Assembly: GCA_964517355.1 (NCBI GenBank)
Contig: CAZFCK010000126.1
Span: forward strand, 1 to 13,669
Length of the DNA: 13,669 bases
From: CAZFCK01 sp964517355
GTDB taxonomy: Bacteria > Desulfobacterota > Desulfovibrionia > Desulfovibrionales > Desulfovibrionaceae
Direction of reading: 5' to 3'
Part shown: one piece after another, positions 6,009 to 13,045 of the stretch
Numbering within the stretch: position 1 is the first letter of the stretch
Layout: every line of letters starts with the position of its first letter
Position numbers and translations under genes: made by a program
The notes under the pieces: generated by a model
What the model was told of the DNA's origin: nothing
The model's database searches: none
The model's input: the letters and a program-made list of their open reading frames with translations, nothing else

Positions 6009-7067
6009 ATGAAAAAGCTTTTCCTCTTTGTTGCGCTCTTCGTGTTTCTGGTGGCAGGTGCGGCACAGGCGGAAACCCTGAAACTCCTGACTTGGAAAGG
6101 ATATGCTCCCACAGATCTGGTGGAGAAATTTGAAAAGGAAACCGGAATCAAGGTGGAAGTCACGTTTTCCAACAACGAGGAGATGATCGCCAAGCTCAGG
6201 GCCACCCGTGGGGCGGGATTCGACCTCGCCCAGCCGAGCCAGGACCGCATCTCTTCCGTGCAGGAGCAGTTCGGCATCTACCAGCCCCTGGACTACGCCA
6301 AGATCGACGCCACATTGTTTATCCCCTCCATGCTCGAAGCCGTGAAAAAGAATACCCTGGTCGGTGATCAATCCTATGCCGTGCCGTTTTGCTGGGGCAC
6401 TTCCGGCTTGATCGTCAACGAGGAAAAGGCCGCGGGCGCGGACAGCTGGAAATCGCTGTTGGACGAGCAATACAAAGGGCGCGTGAGCTATCGTCTGAAA
6501 CGCCCCACCCTTATCGCGGTGGGCTATGCCCTGGGGTACGATCCCTTCGCCTTGTACGGCGATGAAGCCGCGTACGCGGCCATGCTGGACAAGATCGCCG
6601 AGGCGCTTATCAAGGCCAAACCGCTGGTGAAGAATTACTGGACCAACGGCGACGCCCTGCTTGAATCCATGCGCTCCGGCGAGGTCTTCGTGGCCATGGC
6701 CTGGGACAGCGGCGGCTGGAAGCTGCACGCCGACAATCCGGCCATCGACTTCAAGGCGCCTAAGGAAGGCGCTCTGGGGTGGATCGACACCTTTGCCATT
6801 CCCGCGAAAGCGGAGAACACGGAAGCCGCCTACAAGTGGATCAATTTCATTATGAAACCTGAAAACGCCGGCGCTTTCACCACCATGGAAAAGTACGCCA
6901 CCGCGTCACAGGGCGCCAACGATTTCGTCGCGCCCGACGTGGCCGCCAACTTTTCGCGCTCCTTCCCGCAGGAAGCCATCGACAACATCAAGTGGTATCC
7001 GCCGGTTCCGGCACAGCTCGAGGTCATGGAAGGCAAGATTCTCGATAAGATCAAAGCCGCGCAATAA
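6009..7067 (+). CDS. potD: PotD/PotF-type periplasmic binding protein of an ABC importer
   Basis: 352 residues, the usual size. The signal peptide MKKLFLFVALFVFLVAGAAQA is cleaved after AQA (residue 21). AGGAG lies 7 bases before the ATG. The protein captures its ligand in the periplasm and delivers it to PotB/PotC. Family features: LLTWKGYAP (26-34, pocket Trp29 and Tyr32), AYKWIN (833-type C-lobe segment near 275) and PKEGALGWIDTFAIPA (251-266), where Trp258 and Asp260 match the Trp/Asp ligand pair of E. coli PotD. However, residues matching E. coli PotD Glu36, Asp168 and Glu171 are not acidic; the equivalent region reads SYRLKRPT (160-167). The C-terminal lobe looks closer to PotF. Polyamine specificity is therefore uncertain. 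A terminator follows the gene. Confidence 0.88.
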   Translation: MKKLFLFVALFVFLVAGAAQAETLKLLTWKGYAPTDLVEKFEKETGIKVEVTFSNNEEMIAKLRATRGAGFDLAQPSQDRISSVQEQFGIYQPLDYAKIDATLFIPSMLEAVKKNTLVGDQSYAVPFCWGTSGLIVNEEKAAGADSWKSLLDEQYKGRVSYRLKRPTLIAVGYALGYDPFALYGDEAAYAAMLDKIAEALIKAKPLVKNYWTNGDALLESMRSGEVFVAMAWDSGGWKLHADNPAIDFKAPKEGALGWIDTFAIPAKAENTEAAYKWINFIMKPENAGAFTTMEKYATASQGANDFVAPDVAANFSRSFPQEAIDNIKWYPPVPAQLEVMEGKILDKIKAAQ

Positions 7068-7087
7068 CAGGCGCGCATCAAGCCCGG

Positions 7088-7120
7088 AAAGGGGCGGTTC
7101 CACCAAGCCGCCCCTTTTTT
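7088..7120 (+). terminator. rho-independent terminator between potD and potA
   Basis: AAAGGGGCGG (7088-7097) pairs with CCGCCCCTTT (7108-7117), a 10-base-pair stem with a 10-base loop, followed by an unbroken T-run. It lies 20 bases after the potD stop and 20 bases before the potA start. Partial read-through would make PotD abundant relative to the membrane complex. Confidence 0.85.
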
Positions 7121-7140
7121 TAACGCTTCAGGCGAAAAGC

Positions 7141-8223
7141 ATGGAAAACGACCTCTCAGTTCGCTCGCTCACGAAAACCTTCGGCACGTTTCGCGCCGTG
7201 GACGACGTCACCTTCGACGTTCCGCGCGGCAGTTTCTTTTCCATCCTCGGACCGTCGGGTTGCGGCAAAACCACGCTGCTGCGCATGATCGCGGGCTTTG
7301 AAACGCCCACGGCCGGCAGCATCGAAATACGGGGGCAGGACATGCTCGGCGTGCTCCCCAACCGGCGGCCGGTGAACCTGGTGTTTCAACATCTGGCCCT
7401 GTTTCCCATGATGAACGTGGCCGAGAACATCGCCTTCGGCCTGAAGCGCCGCGGCACGCCCCGGGCGGAGATCAGGAAGAAAACCGCATCCATTCTGGAG
7501 AGAGTGGGCTTGCCCGGATTCGACGCCAAACGGATCGCCCAGCTTTCCGGGGGGCAGAAGCAGCGCGTGGCCATTGCCCGCTGCCTGGTGCTGGAGCCTT
7601 CGGTATTGCTGTTGGACGAGCCCCTCGGCGCCCTGGACCTGAAACTCAGGGAACAGATGAAGGTGGAACTGAAAAAATTGCAGGCCAAGGTGGGTACCAC
7701 CTTTATCTACATCACCCACGACCAGTCCGAGGCCCTGGTCATGTCGGACCGGGTGGCGGTGATGCACAAGGGCAAGTTCGAGCAGGTGGGCACGCCCCGC
7801 GAGTTGTACGGCTGTCCAGCCACGCCCTTTGTGGCCAAGTTCGTGGGGGAGAACAACATCTGGTCCGGCAGGATCGAGGAATGCATGGAACAGGAAGTGC
7901 GGGTGCGCACCGACGAAGGCTTTGTCTTCCGCGCCCGCATGCACGGCACTGGAGGCGCGGGGCAGCGCGTGGATTTGTTTCTGCGGCCCGAAACCCTGCG
8001 CATAGACCCCCATGAGCGCGAGGCCTTGAATACCTTCTCGGTGACGGTCAAAGCCGTGCTTTTCGACGGCGCCAACAGCCGGCTGCTCACCGTGACGCCC
8101 CAGGACCATGAATTGCTCGTGGCCCTGCCCCAAAACAAGCGGTTCGATCACATTGAACCGGGGCAGGAAATCCTCGTGGGCTGGCATCCGGAGGCCGGCA
8201 TCTGTTTTGGAGCGGAGGCCTGA
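7141..8223 (+). CDS. potA: PotA-type ABC transporter ATPase
   Basis: 360 residues, typical for PotA. It hydrolyses ATP at the cytoplasmic face of PotB/PotC to drive import. All nucleotide-binding motifs are intact: Walker A GPSGCGKT (37-44), Q-loop Gln83 (VFQHLALFP), signature LSGGQKQR (135-142), Walker B VLLLDE (155-160), D-loop GALD (163-166) and switch His193 (ITHDQSEAL). The tail from about 245 to 355 fits a TOBE regulatory domain (FLRPETLRI, ILVGWHPE). The ribosome site is weak (an AGG in TTCAGGCGAAAAGC), consistent with low expression after the terminator. It overlaps no neighbour; potB begins 2 bases after its stop. Confidence 0.95.
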   Translation: MENDLSVRSLTKTFGTFRAVDDVTFDVPRGSFFSILGPSGCGKTTLLRMIAGFETPTAGSIEIRGQDMLGVLPNRRPVNLVFQHLALFPMMNVAENIAFGLKRRGTPRAEIRKKTASILERVGLPGFDAKRIAQLSGGQKQRVAIARCLVLEPSVLLLDEPLGALDLKLREQMKVELKKLQAKVGTTFIYITHDQSEALVMSDRVAVMHKGKFEQVGTPRELYGCPATPFVAKFVGENNIWSGRIEECMEQEVRVRTDEGFVFRARMHGTGGAGQRVDLFLRPETLRIDPHEREALNTFSVTVKAVLFDGANSRLLTVTPQDHELLVALPQNKRFDHIEPGQEILVGWHPEAGICFGAEA

Positions 8224-8225
8224 TC

Positions 8226-9089
8226 ATGGCGGCGCGGCGAAGGGGCGGTCTCGGATTCTGGTTGTTTCTCCTGCCGGTGCTCGCATGGCTGGTGCTGCTG
8301 ATCATTCTGCCGCACATCGATTTGCTGCTCATGAGCCTGCATACCTCGGAGATGCTGGGCAAGAGCACCTGGACCTTGCAGAACTACATGAATTTTTTCA
8401 ACGAACCCATCTACTGGCTGACCTTTGTGCGCACGGCGCTCTATTCGGTCATCACGACGGCCATCACCTTTTTCATCGCCTTGCCCGTGGCCTTTTACAT
8501 CGCAAAGGTCGTGCGTCCCAAGCTGCAAGGCTTTTTGATGCTGTTTCTGCTCCTGCCCTTTTGGGTCAGTGAACTGGTGCGCGTGTACGGCTGGATGATT
8601 CTGTTGCGGGAATCCGGGGTGATAAACTTTTTCCTGCTCAAGCTGGGCATCATCGATACGCCCATTGAAATGCTTTACAACGACGCCACCATGATCATGG
8701 GGCTGGTGTACACGTCCATGCTCTTCATGGTGGTGCCCCTGATCTCGGTCATGGAGAGTCTGGACGACAGCCTGATCGAGGCGGCCTACGACCTGGGCAG
8801 CGGAAAACTCACCATCTGGCGGACCATCATCCTCCCCCATTGCAAACCCGGCATAACCTCGGGGGCCATTGTGGTCTTCATGCTTTCCCTGGGCAATTAC
8901 CTGACCCCGAACCTCATGGGCGGCAAGAATTCCTTGTGGTTCACCGAGCAAATCTACAACCAGTTCATCGCCAGCTTCAACTGGAACCAGGGCTCGGCCT
9001 TCGGCTTTCTTCTCCTGTTGCTCAGCTCCCTGATTATCTGGGTGGGCTTGAAACTGTCGCGGCAAAAGCTGGGCGAGGTGGCGTCATGA
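8226..9089 (+). CDS. potB: PotB-type ABC transporter permease
   Basis: 287 residues with about six membrane segments, in family range. It is one half of the transmembrane channel, paired with PotC. The cytoplasmic EAA loop that docks PotA is clear at EAAYDLGSGKLTIWRTIILP, with the conserved Gly of that motif in place. FWVSELVRVYGWMILL matches the PotB/PotH permease pattern. The ATG at 8226 follows GGAGCGGAGG at a suitable distance. The stop codon overlaps the potC start as ATGA, indicating translational coupling. Confidence 0.94.
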   Translation: MAARRRGGLGFWLFLLPVLAWLVLLIILPHIDLLLMSLHTSEMLGKSTWTLQNYMNFFNEPIYWLTFVRTALYSVITTAITFFIALPVAFYIAKVVRPKLQGFLMLFLLLPFWVSELVRVYGWMILLRESGVINFFLLKLGIIDTPIEMLYNDATMIMGLVYTSMLFMVVPLISVMESLDDSLIEAAYDLGSGKLTIWRTIILPHCKPGITSGAIVVFMLSLGNYLTPNLMGGKNSLWFTEQIYNQFIASFNWNQGSAFGFLLLLLSSLIIWVGLKLSRQKLGEVAS

Positions 9090-9940
9090 TCCGCTCCCTA
9101 CCCAATTCCAAAGGCTATTCCTGGGCCTTCAACGCCTACATCGGCCTGTATTTCCTTTTCTTGTTCGCGCCGCTGGCCGTCACCTGCGTGCTGGCCTTCA
9201 ATGACTCCAATTTTCCTTCATTGCCGTGGTATGGATTTTCATTGGACTGGTTTCTGTCCCCAGGGCCGTCGCGGGTGGGCATTTTTCACGACGATCAGAA
9301 CCTGCGCGCCATCTGGACCAGCTTTCACACCGCCATCTGGGTGTCCTGCGGCAGTACCGTGGTGGGCACGTGCGCGGCCTTTCTTTTTGAGCAGGAGAAT
9401 TTTCCCTTCAAGAATCTGCTCTATTTTCTGATGCTCGCGCCGCTTGTCATTCCGGGGGTGATTCTCGGCATTTCCCTGCTGCTGGCTTCGAATACGGCGG
9501 GGATGTTCATGGAGGACACGTTCGGGATAGACGTGCCGTTTTTCCGCCCCAGCTTTTGGCTGGTCGTTTTGGGGCAGTTTTCCTTCATCACCACGTTCGT
9601 GGCGCTGGTGGTCGCGGCGCGGTTGCGGAAATTCGACCATACCTTGGAGGAGGCGGCCCTGAACCTGGGCGCCAACCGGCTGCAGGTCATCTGGTACATC
9701 ACGCTCAAGTTTTTGCGGCCGGCCATTATCGGGGCGGGCGCGGTGGCCTTTCTGATGAGTTTTGAAAACTTCAACACCACACTCTTTCTCGTGGGGTCCA
9801 AGCCTACCCTGCCCATCAACCTGTACCTCCAGGTGCGCGACGGCAGCACGCCGGTCATCAACGCCATTTCGTTGCTGCTTATCGTGGGCACCTCGTGCCT
9901 GGCACTGGTGAATCTCTACTTCACCAAGAAAAGGGACTAG
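9086..9940 (+). CDS. potC: PotC-type ABC transporter permease
   Basis: 284 residues. The frame stays open upstream to 8840 inside potB, but the true start is the ATG at 9086, which overlaps the potB stop (ATGA) and yields a normal N-terminus, MIRSLPNSKGYSWAFNAYIGLYF, with a first membrane segment. It is the second channel subunit. The EAA loop is EEAALNLGANRLQVIWYITL. Compared with the shorter E. coli PotC (264 residues), it has longer periplasmic loops around PGPSRVGIFHDDQN (about 58-71) and AGMFMEDTFGIDVP (about 136-149). The stop codon TAG lies inside a repeat (9937-9965). Confidence 0.93.
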   Translation: MIRSLPNSKGYSWAFNAYIGLYFLFLFAPLAVTCVLAFNDSNFPSLPWYGFSLDWFLSPGPSRVGIFHDDQNLRAIWTSFHTAIWVSCGSTVVGTCAAFLFEQENFPFKNLLYFLMLAPLVIPGVILGISLLLASNTAGMFMEDTFGIDVPFFRPSFWLVVLGQFSFITTFVALVVAARLRKFDHTLEEAALNLGANRLQVIWYITLKFLRPAIIGAGAVAFLMSFENFNTTLFLVGSKPTLPINLYLQVRDGSTPVINAISLLLIVGTSCLALVNLYFTKKRD

Positions 9941-9965
9941 CGCATTTTCGCCTTGAAACAAGGCT
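9937..9965 (-). repeat. family 2 repeat, copy C (29 bases), containing the potC stop codon
   Basis: Reverse complement of copy B with one difference in 29 bases. The potC stop TAG (9938-9940) is part of it. It can fold as GCCTT-GTTTC-AAGGC on the minus strand. Only 26 bases separate it from family 1 copy 2. Confidence 0.8.
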
Positions 9966-9968
9966 CTC

Positions 9969-9997
9969 CCCTGAAACAATTTCCAATTGTTCCAGGG
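9969..9997 (+). repeat. hairpin joined to family 1 copy 2
   Basis: CCCTG pairs with CAGGG, then one A/C mismatch, then AACAATT pairs with AATTGTT around a TCC loop. The right arm includes the first six bases of the family 1 repeat (CCAGGG), so the element probably comprises two adjacent hairpins. There is no T-run. Confidence 0.7.
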
Positions 9998-10042
9998 AAA
10001 TGCATAAGAGCATCTAGCGCTTTTCAAGCGTGAGATGCTCTA
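9992..10042 (+). repeat. 51-base palindromic repeat, copy 2 (family 1)
   Basis: Identical to 1-51, in the same orientation. Hairpin arms lie at 10007-10015 and 10033-10041. It is 229 bases past the MBOAT stop, nearly the same distance as copy 1 is past the tctA stop (226). It is the only copy whose both flanks are visible. Confidence 0.95.
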
Positions 10043-10063
10043 ATAGAGAAAAAGAATAAAGTC

Positions 10064-10081
10064 GCGGGCTTTCGAGCCCGC
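10064..10081. repeat. perfect hairpin with TTCG loop
   Basis: GCGGGCT (10064-10070), loop TTCG, AGCCCGC (10075-10081). Flanking GTC and GAC can extend it with a small bulge. There is no T-run on either side; it may act as a transcript-end stabiliser between the convergent operons. Confidence 0.5.
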
Positions 10082-10088
10082 ACGACGA

Positions 10089-10105
10089 CCAGGGGAGGCC
10101 CCTGG
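10089..10105. repeat. perfect 7-base-pair hairpin
   Basis: CCAGGGG (10089-10095), loop AGG, CCCCTGG (10099-10105). It lies 8 bases after the previous hairpin. No T-run; function unknown. Confidence 0.45.
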
Positions 10106-10199
10106 ATGCCGGAAAAACGACTATCGAATCCATCTACAATGCGGAAAGGAGCGCCCAGCGCTGGCACCATGAACAGGAAAAGACATAACATATACAAAT

Positions 10200-10247
10200 A
10201 AAAAAGTTTTGGAGATTCTCAAGAACCTTTTTCAAAAGGTTCTTGAG
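10200..10247 (-). terminator. terminator of the SGNH-MBOAT operon
   Basis: A perfect 14-base-pair stem, CTCAAGAACCTTTT (10218-10231) with AAAAGGTTCTTGAG (10234-10247), and a two-base loop. On the minus strand it begins 23 bases after the MBOAT stop, and a TTTTTT run (10205-10200) follows 12 bases after the stem. The gap before the T-run is longer than ideal. On the plus strand the stem could also stop leftover pot transcripts. Confidence 0.7.
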
Positions 10248-10270
10248 CCGCCGGAGGCCATTATCATGCC

Positions 10271-11707
10271 CTAAAACTGGAAATAGATGAAGGTTTGTTC
10301 CGTGCTCACGCCCAGGAAGGTGAAGAGCAGGAACATCAGGGCCAGCCGTAGCCCCCGGACCCAGGGCAGGTTGTACCAGTTCCAGTTGCGGGGCACGATG
10401 TCGCCGCGCCCTCTGATGACGTGCAGGATGAGCACGAAGACGCAGAGCAGCGTGAAGACGAGGGGCGTGCCATGCACCAGGGCCTGGGCGTTGCCGGCGT
10501 CCGTGAACATCATGTACATCATCTGGAACGACTTGGGCACGTTGGGAGCGCGGAACACGACCAGCGAGAGATTGAAGGTGATGAAGGTCAGAAGGATACT
10601 CAGCACGTAGCCGGTCTTGCCGGGCAGCATGGGCGTATCGCGCCGCATGTTGAAGAGCATGCGCAGCCCCTGGTGGATGATCATGCTGCACCCGAGAAAC
10701 AGGCCCCAGCCCACGAAATTCCAGGCCGCCCCATGCCATAATCCCGCGATGAACATCACGAAAAGCACGTTGAACAGGGTGCGTATCCTGCCTTTTTTGC
10801 TGCCGCCCAGGGGAAAATAGAGGTAGTCGCGCAGCCAGGTGGAGAGTGAAATATGCCAGCGTCTCCAGACCTGCGCGATATTGGGGGCGAGAAACGGCCA
10901 ATTGAAGTTCTCCATCAGCCGGATGCCGAAAAGCCGCGCCGTGCCGATGGCGATATCGGTGTAAGCGGAAAAATCCAGATAGACCTGCAAAGAGAAGCAG
11001 ATCGTGCCCAACCAGATCATGGGGCCGGTGAGTTCATTGAGGGGCGCGGCGTAAATGGGCTCCACCATAAGGCCGAACCTGTCCGCGAACACGAGTTTCT
11101 TCACGAGCCCCCAAAAGATGCGCTCCAGGCCGTAGTGAAAATCCTCGGCCGTGGGCAGCAGCTTTTTTCTGAACTGCGGGAGCATGTGGTCCGGGCGTTC
11201 GATGGGGCCGGCCACCAGTTGCGGAAAAAAGCTCACGTAAAGGGCGAAGGACGCGAAATTGCGTTCGGCCGTGAGTTTACCGCGGTAAATGTCTATGCTG
11301 TAGGCCATGGTCTGGAAGGTGTAGAAGGAGATGCCCACGGGCAGGACCACGTCCACAGGGGCGAAGGCGGCATCGGGCAGGCCGAAGGCCGCGAGGCCGA
11401 GGTTGACCTGGTCGATAAGGAAATTGGCGTATTTGAAGAATCCTAAAAAACCCAGATTGGTGATGATGCTTGCCAGGACAAGGACTTTGCGCGGGCCCTT
11501 TTTCTCGGTGTGCTGCAGGGCGAGCCCGATGAAGTAATCCAGGCAGGTGGAAAAGAGCAGCAGAAAAATATAGCTCCATTTGGCGTAGCCGTAAAAGACA
11601 AAAGAGCCGACGACCAGCGACCACTTGGCCCAGCGCCAGGGCAGCAGCCTGTGGCAGGCGAGCATCGCGAGCAGAAAGATGACGAAGACGTAGCTGGTGA
11701 AAACCAT
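10271..11707 (-). CDS. MBOAT-family membrane-bound O-acyltransferase (AlgI/DltB-like)
   Basis: 478 residues with about ten or more membrane segments, the size of AlgI/PatA. Such proteins move an acyl group, often acetyl, from a cytoplasmic donor across the inner membrane toward a periplasmic glycan or teichoic-type polymer. Motifs: a conserved FFPQLVAGPIERP (160-172), DFSAYTDIAIG (245-255), WRRWHIS (281-287, conserved His285), RDYLYFPLGG (293-302) and GLWHGAAWN (322-330, likely catalytic His325). Its ATG directly abuts the stop codon of the SGNH gene (TAAATG), showing coupling. The acceptor is unknown; no alginate, cellulose or teichoic acid genes are in view, so algI or dltB is not assigned. 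Confidence 0.93.
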   Translation of the reverse strand: MVFTSYVFVIFLLAMLACHRLLPWRWAKWSLVVGSFVFYGYAKWSYIFLLLFSTCLDYFIGLALQHTEKKGPRKVLVLASIITNLGFLGFFKYANFLIDQVNLGLAAFGLPDAAFAPVDVVLPVGISFYTFQTMAYSIDIYRGKLTAERNFASFALYVSFFPQLVAGPIERPDHMLPQFRKKLLPTAEDFHYGLERIFWGLVKKLVFADRFGLMVEPIYAAPLNELTGPMIWLGTICFSLQVYLDFSAYTDIAIGTARLFGIRLMENFNWPFLAPNIAQVWRRWHISLSTWLRDYLYFPLGGSKKGRIRTLFNVLFVMFIAGLWHGAAWNFVGWGLFLGCSMIIHQGLRMLFNMRRDTPMLPGKTGYVLSILLTFITFNLSLVVFRAPNVPKSFQMMYMMFTDAGNAQALVHGTPLVFTLLCVFVLILHVIRGRGDIVPRNWNWYNLPWVRGLRLALMFLLFTFLGVSTEQTFIYFQF

Positions 11708-12859
11708 TTAGCGCAAGAGTCCTTCCCGTTCCATGGTCCGTTGCAGGAGCGCGGCCAGGGCCCGGTGATTCGTGGGGTCGAAGTGGGAAAAGGTGTAGAA
11801 ATGCACCGGGTCCAGCTCATGGGTCATGTCCCAGACGGGAACGGGCAGCAAGCGCCGGAATTCCAGGGCCGACCGCTCCAGATTGGGCAAGGACTCCTCC
11901 ACGAGAAGTTCGGTGCAAAGGGGCATGAGTACGAAAACCACACGGGTCGCGCCCCTGTCTTGCAGGATGGCCGCGAAGTCTTGGAGATAGGCCGTCCAGA
12001 CGGGTTCGGCCTTGCTGATGACCTGCTCCGGATCGGCAGGGTTGGGGATGTATGCGCCCGCGCCTCCGCGTTGCCGGGCCAGGCCAAAAGGCGGCAACCC
12101 CGCGTCGCGTCGCCGGGAGGCCGGACTCGGCGCGTCGTAGCCTTGAACGGGCGGCTTGAACCAGTAGGTCTCTTTGCCCGCGTGCCCCACGCCGCGTATC
12201 TTGGGAAAATCCCAATCGCAATGGCGCATGGCCGCTTCCCAGAGATGGTCGCTCATGCGCACCAGGCCGGAATACCGCTTCGCGCACAAGGAAAGCCACA
12301 TCTCCAAGGTGACGTGGCGCGTGAGGAAGCTCCACGGCAATTGCGCCAGCACTTCCGGCTCCGCGGCCAGCAGGGGAGTGTCGAAGGCGCTGTAGGTCAG
12401 GGGCGAATCGCAATTGACCGTGCTGAAATTGTTGGAAAGCGAGACGATGAGCAGCACATCCGGTTGCTGGGCAAGGGCTTTGGCCGCGAGCAGGGTCAGG
12501 CTGTGTCCGAATCCTCCGGGAGCGCCCCAGTTCTCCACGCGCCAGGGCAGATCCCCCGGTTGCGGGGCGGCGTTGAGCAGATTTTCCAATAGCCCGGGGT
12601 AGGTCGTGTCCGGGAGCACTTCGCGGCCGAAAATCTGCGAGTTGCCGAGAACGATCATGCGCCGATATCCCTGGGCCGCGTCGGCCAGGCCGCGCACGTA
12701 CTCTGGCCAGGCGCGCCGGAAATACTGGTTGCGTTGCAAAATATGGGGCGTTTGCATCACCGCCGCGAGAGAAAACGGCGAAAAGGCGCGCGCGATCAAT
12801 TCGGCGGCGCAGAGGAAAACAATGAACCAGAACCAGGATTTTCGCAGCAATACACGCAT
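11708..12859 (-). CDS. membrane-anchored SGNH-fold protein, MBOAT partner
   Basis: 383 residues. An N-terminal membrane anchor (about 8-26) leaves the rest periplasmic. SGNH-type blocks can be read: IVLGNSQIFG (69-78, likely nucleophile Ser74), NWGAPGGFG (110-118, oxyanion Gly), SLSNN (140-144, Asn), and a C-terminal DPVHF (350-354) followed by SHFDPTNH (358-365), which supply Asp/His candidates. MBOAT partners such as AlgJ/AlgX, PatB and DltD have this layout: they receive the acyl group from the MBOAT protein and place it on the polymer. The region 215-285 is rich in Pro, Gly and Arg and resembles no domain I know. It is first in the operon, with no good ribosome site; the start is chosen because it supplies the anchor. 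Confidence 0.8.
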   Translation of the reverse strand: MRVLLRKSWFWFIVFLCAAELIARAFSPFSLAAVMQTPHILQRNQYFRRAWPEYVRGLADAAQGYRRMIVLGNSQIFGREVLPDTTYPGLLENLLNAAPQPGDLPWRVENWGAPGGFGHSLTLLAAKALAQQPDVLLIVSLSNNFSTVNCDSPLTYSAFDTPLLAAEPEVLAQLPWSFLTRHVTLEMWLSLCAKRYSGLVRMSDHLWEAAMRHCDWDFPKIRGVGHAGKETYWFKPPVQGYDAPSPASRRRDAGLPPFGLARQRGGAGAYIPNPADPEQVISKAEPVWTAYLQDFAAILQDRGATRVVFVLMPLCTELLVEESLPNLERSALEFRRLLPVPVWDMTHELDPVHFYTFSHFDPTNHRALAALLQRTMEREGLLR

Positions 12860-13045
12860 GGCAAGGCAGGCCGTGGACCGGGAGGTATGAGGTTCAACAG
12901 GGCTGATAATGACAGTTAGGCGAGTACACGACGCGCGGCCCCCGCGTCAAGTGCCGCTTGTGCTCGACGCCGGGAGGCGCTAAAGCGGCTGTAGTGAAGT
13001 GAGGCGGTTGTATATCTGTAACTATGAACCGTGAGGGTAGTTCGG
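12860..13045. other. divergent promoter region between the SGNH and lipoprotein genes
   Basis: 186 bases. A nested hairpin lies in the middle: outer arms GCCGCTT (12953-12959) and AAGCGGC (12983-12989), inner arms CGCC and GGCG around a GGGA loop. It separates the two predicted promoter areas. No gene seen. Confidence 0.5.
12923..12950 (-). promoter_or_regulatory. possible promoter of the SGNH-MBOAT operon
   Basis: On the minus strand TTGACG (12950-12945), a 16-base spacer and TGTACT (12928-12923). It is a moderate match to sigma-70, about 60 bases upstream of the SGNH start. Confidence 0.35.

Larger units (their letters stand above)
9941..10270. other. 330-base convergent intergenic region packed with repeats and hairpins
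   Basis: Lies between the 3' ends of potC (plus) and the MBOAT gene (minus); no coding region seen. In order: the rest of repeat copy C, a hairpin at 9969-9997, repeat family 1 copy 2, a GCGGGCT-TTCG-AGCCCGC hairpin (10064-10081), a CCAGGGG-AGG-CCCCTGG hairpin (10089-10105), an AT-rich stretch, and a 14-base-pair terminator stem (10218-10247). Confidence 0.7.

Noticed and set aside
7156..8187. 343-residue antisense frame in potA
   Set aside because: Composition is His/Gln/Gly-rich shadow sequence; potA has every ABC ATPase motif.
8840..9085. Upstream extension of the potC frame inside potB
   Set aside because: It would overlap potB by 250 bases; the ATGA-coupled start at 9086 is far better.
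10064..10105. Two adjacent hairpins as a tRNA or small RNA gene
   Set aside because: No cloverleaf, anticodon arm or clear promoter; simple isolated stems.
11510..12592. 360-residue plus-strand frame across the MBOAT and SGNH genes
   Set aside because: Antisense shadow spanning two real genes, with no start signals.
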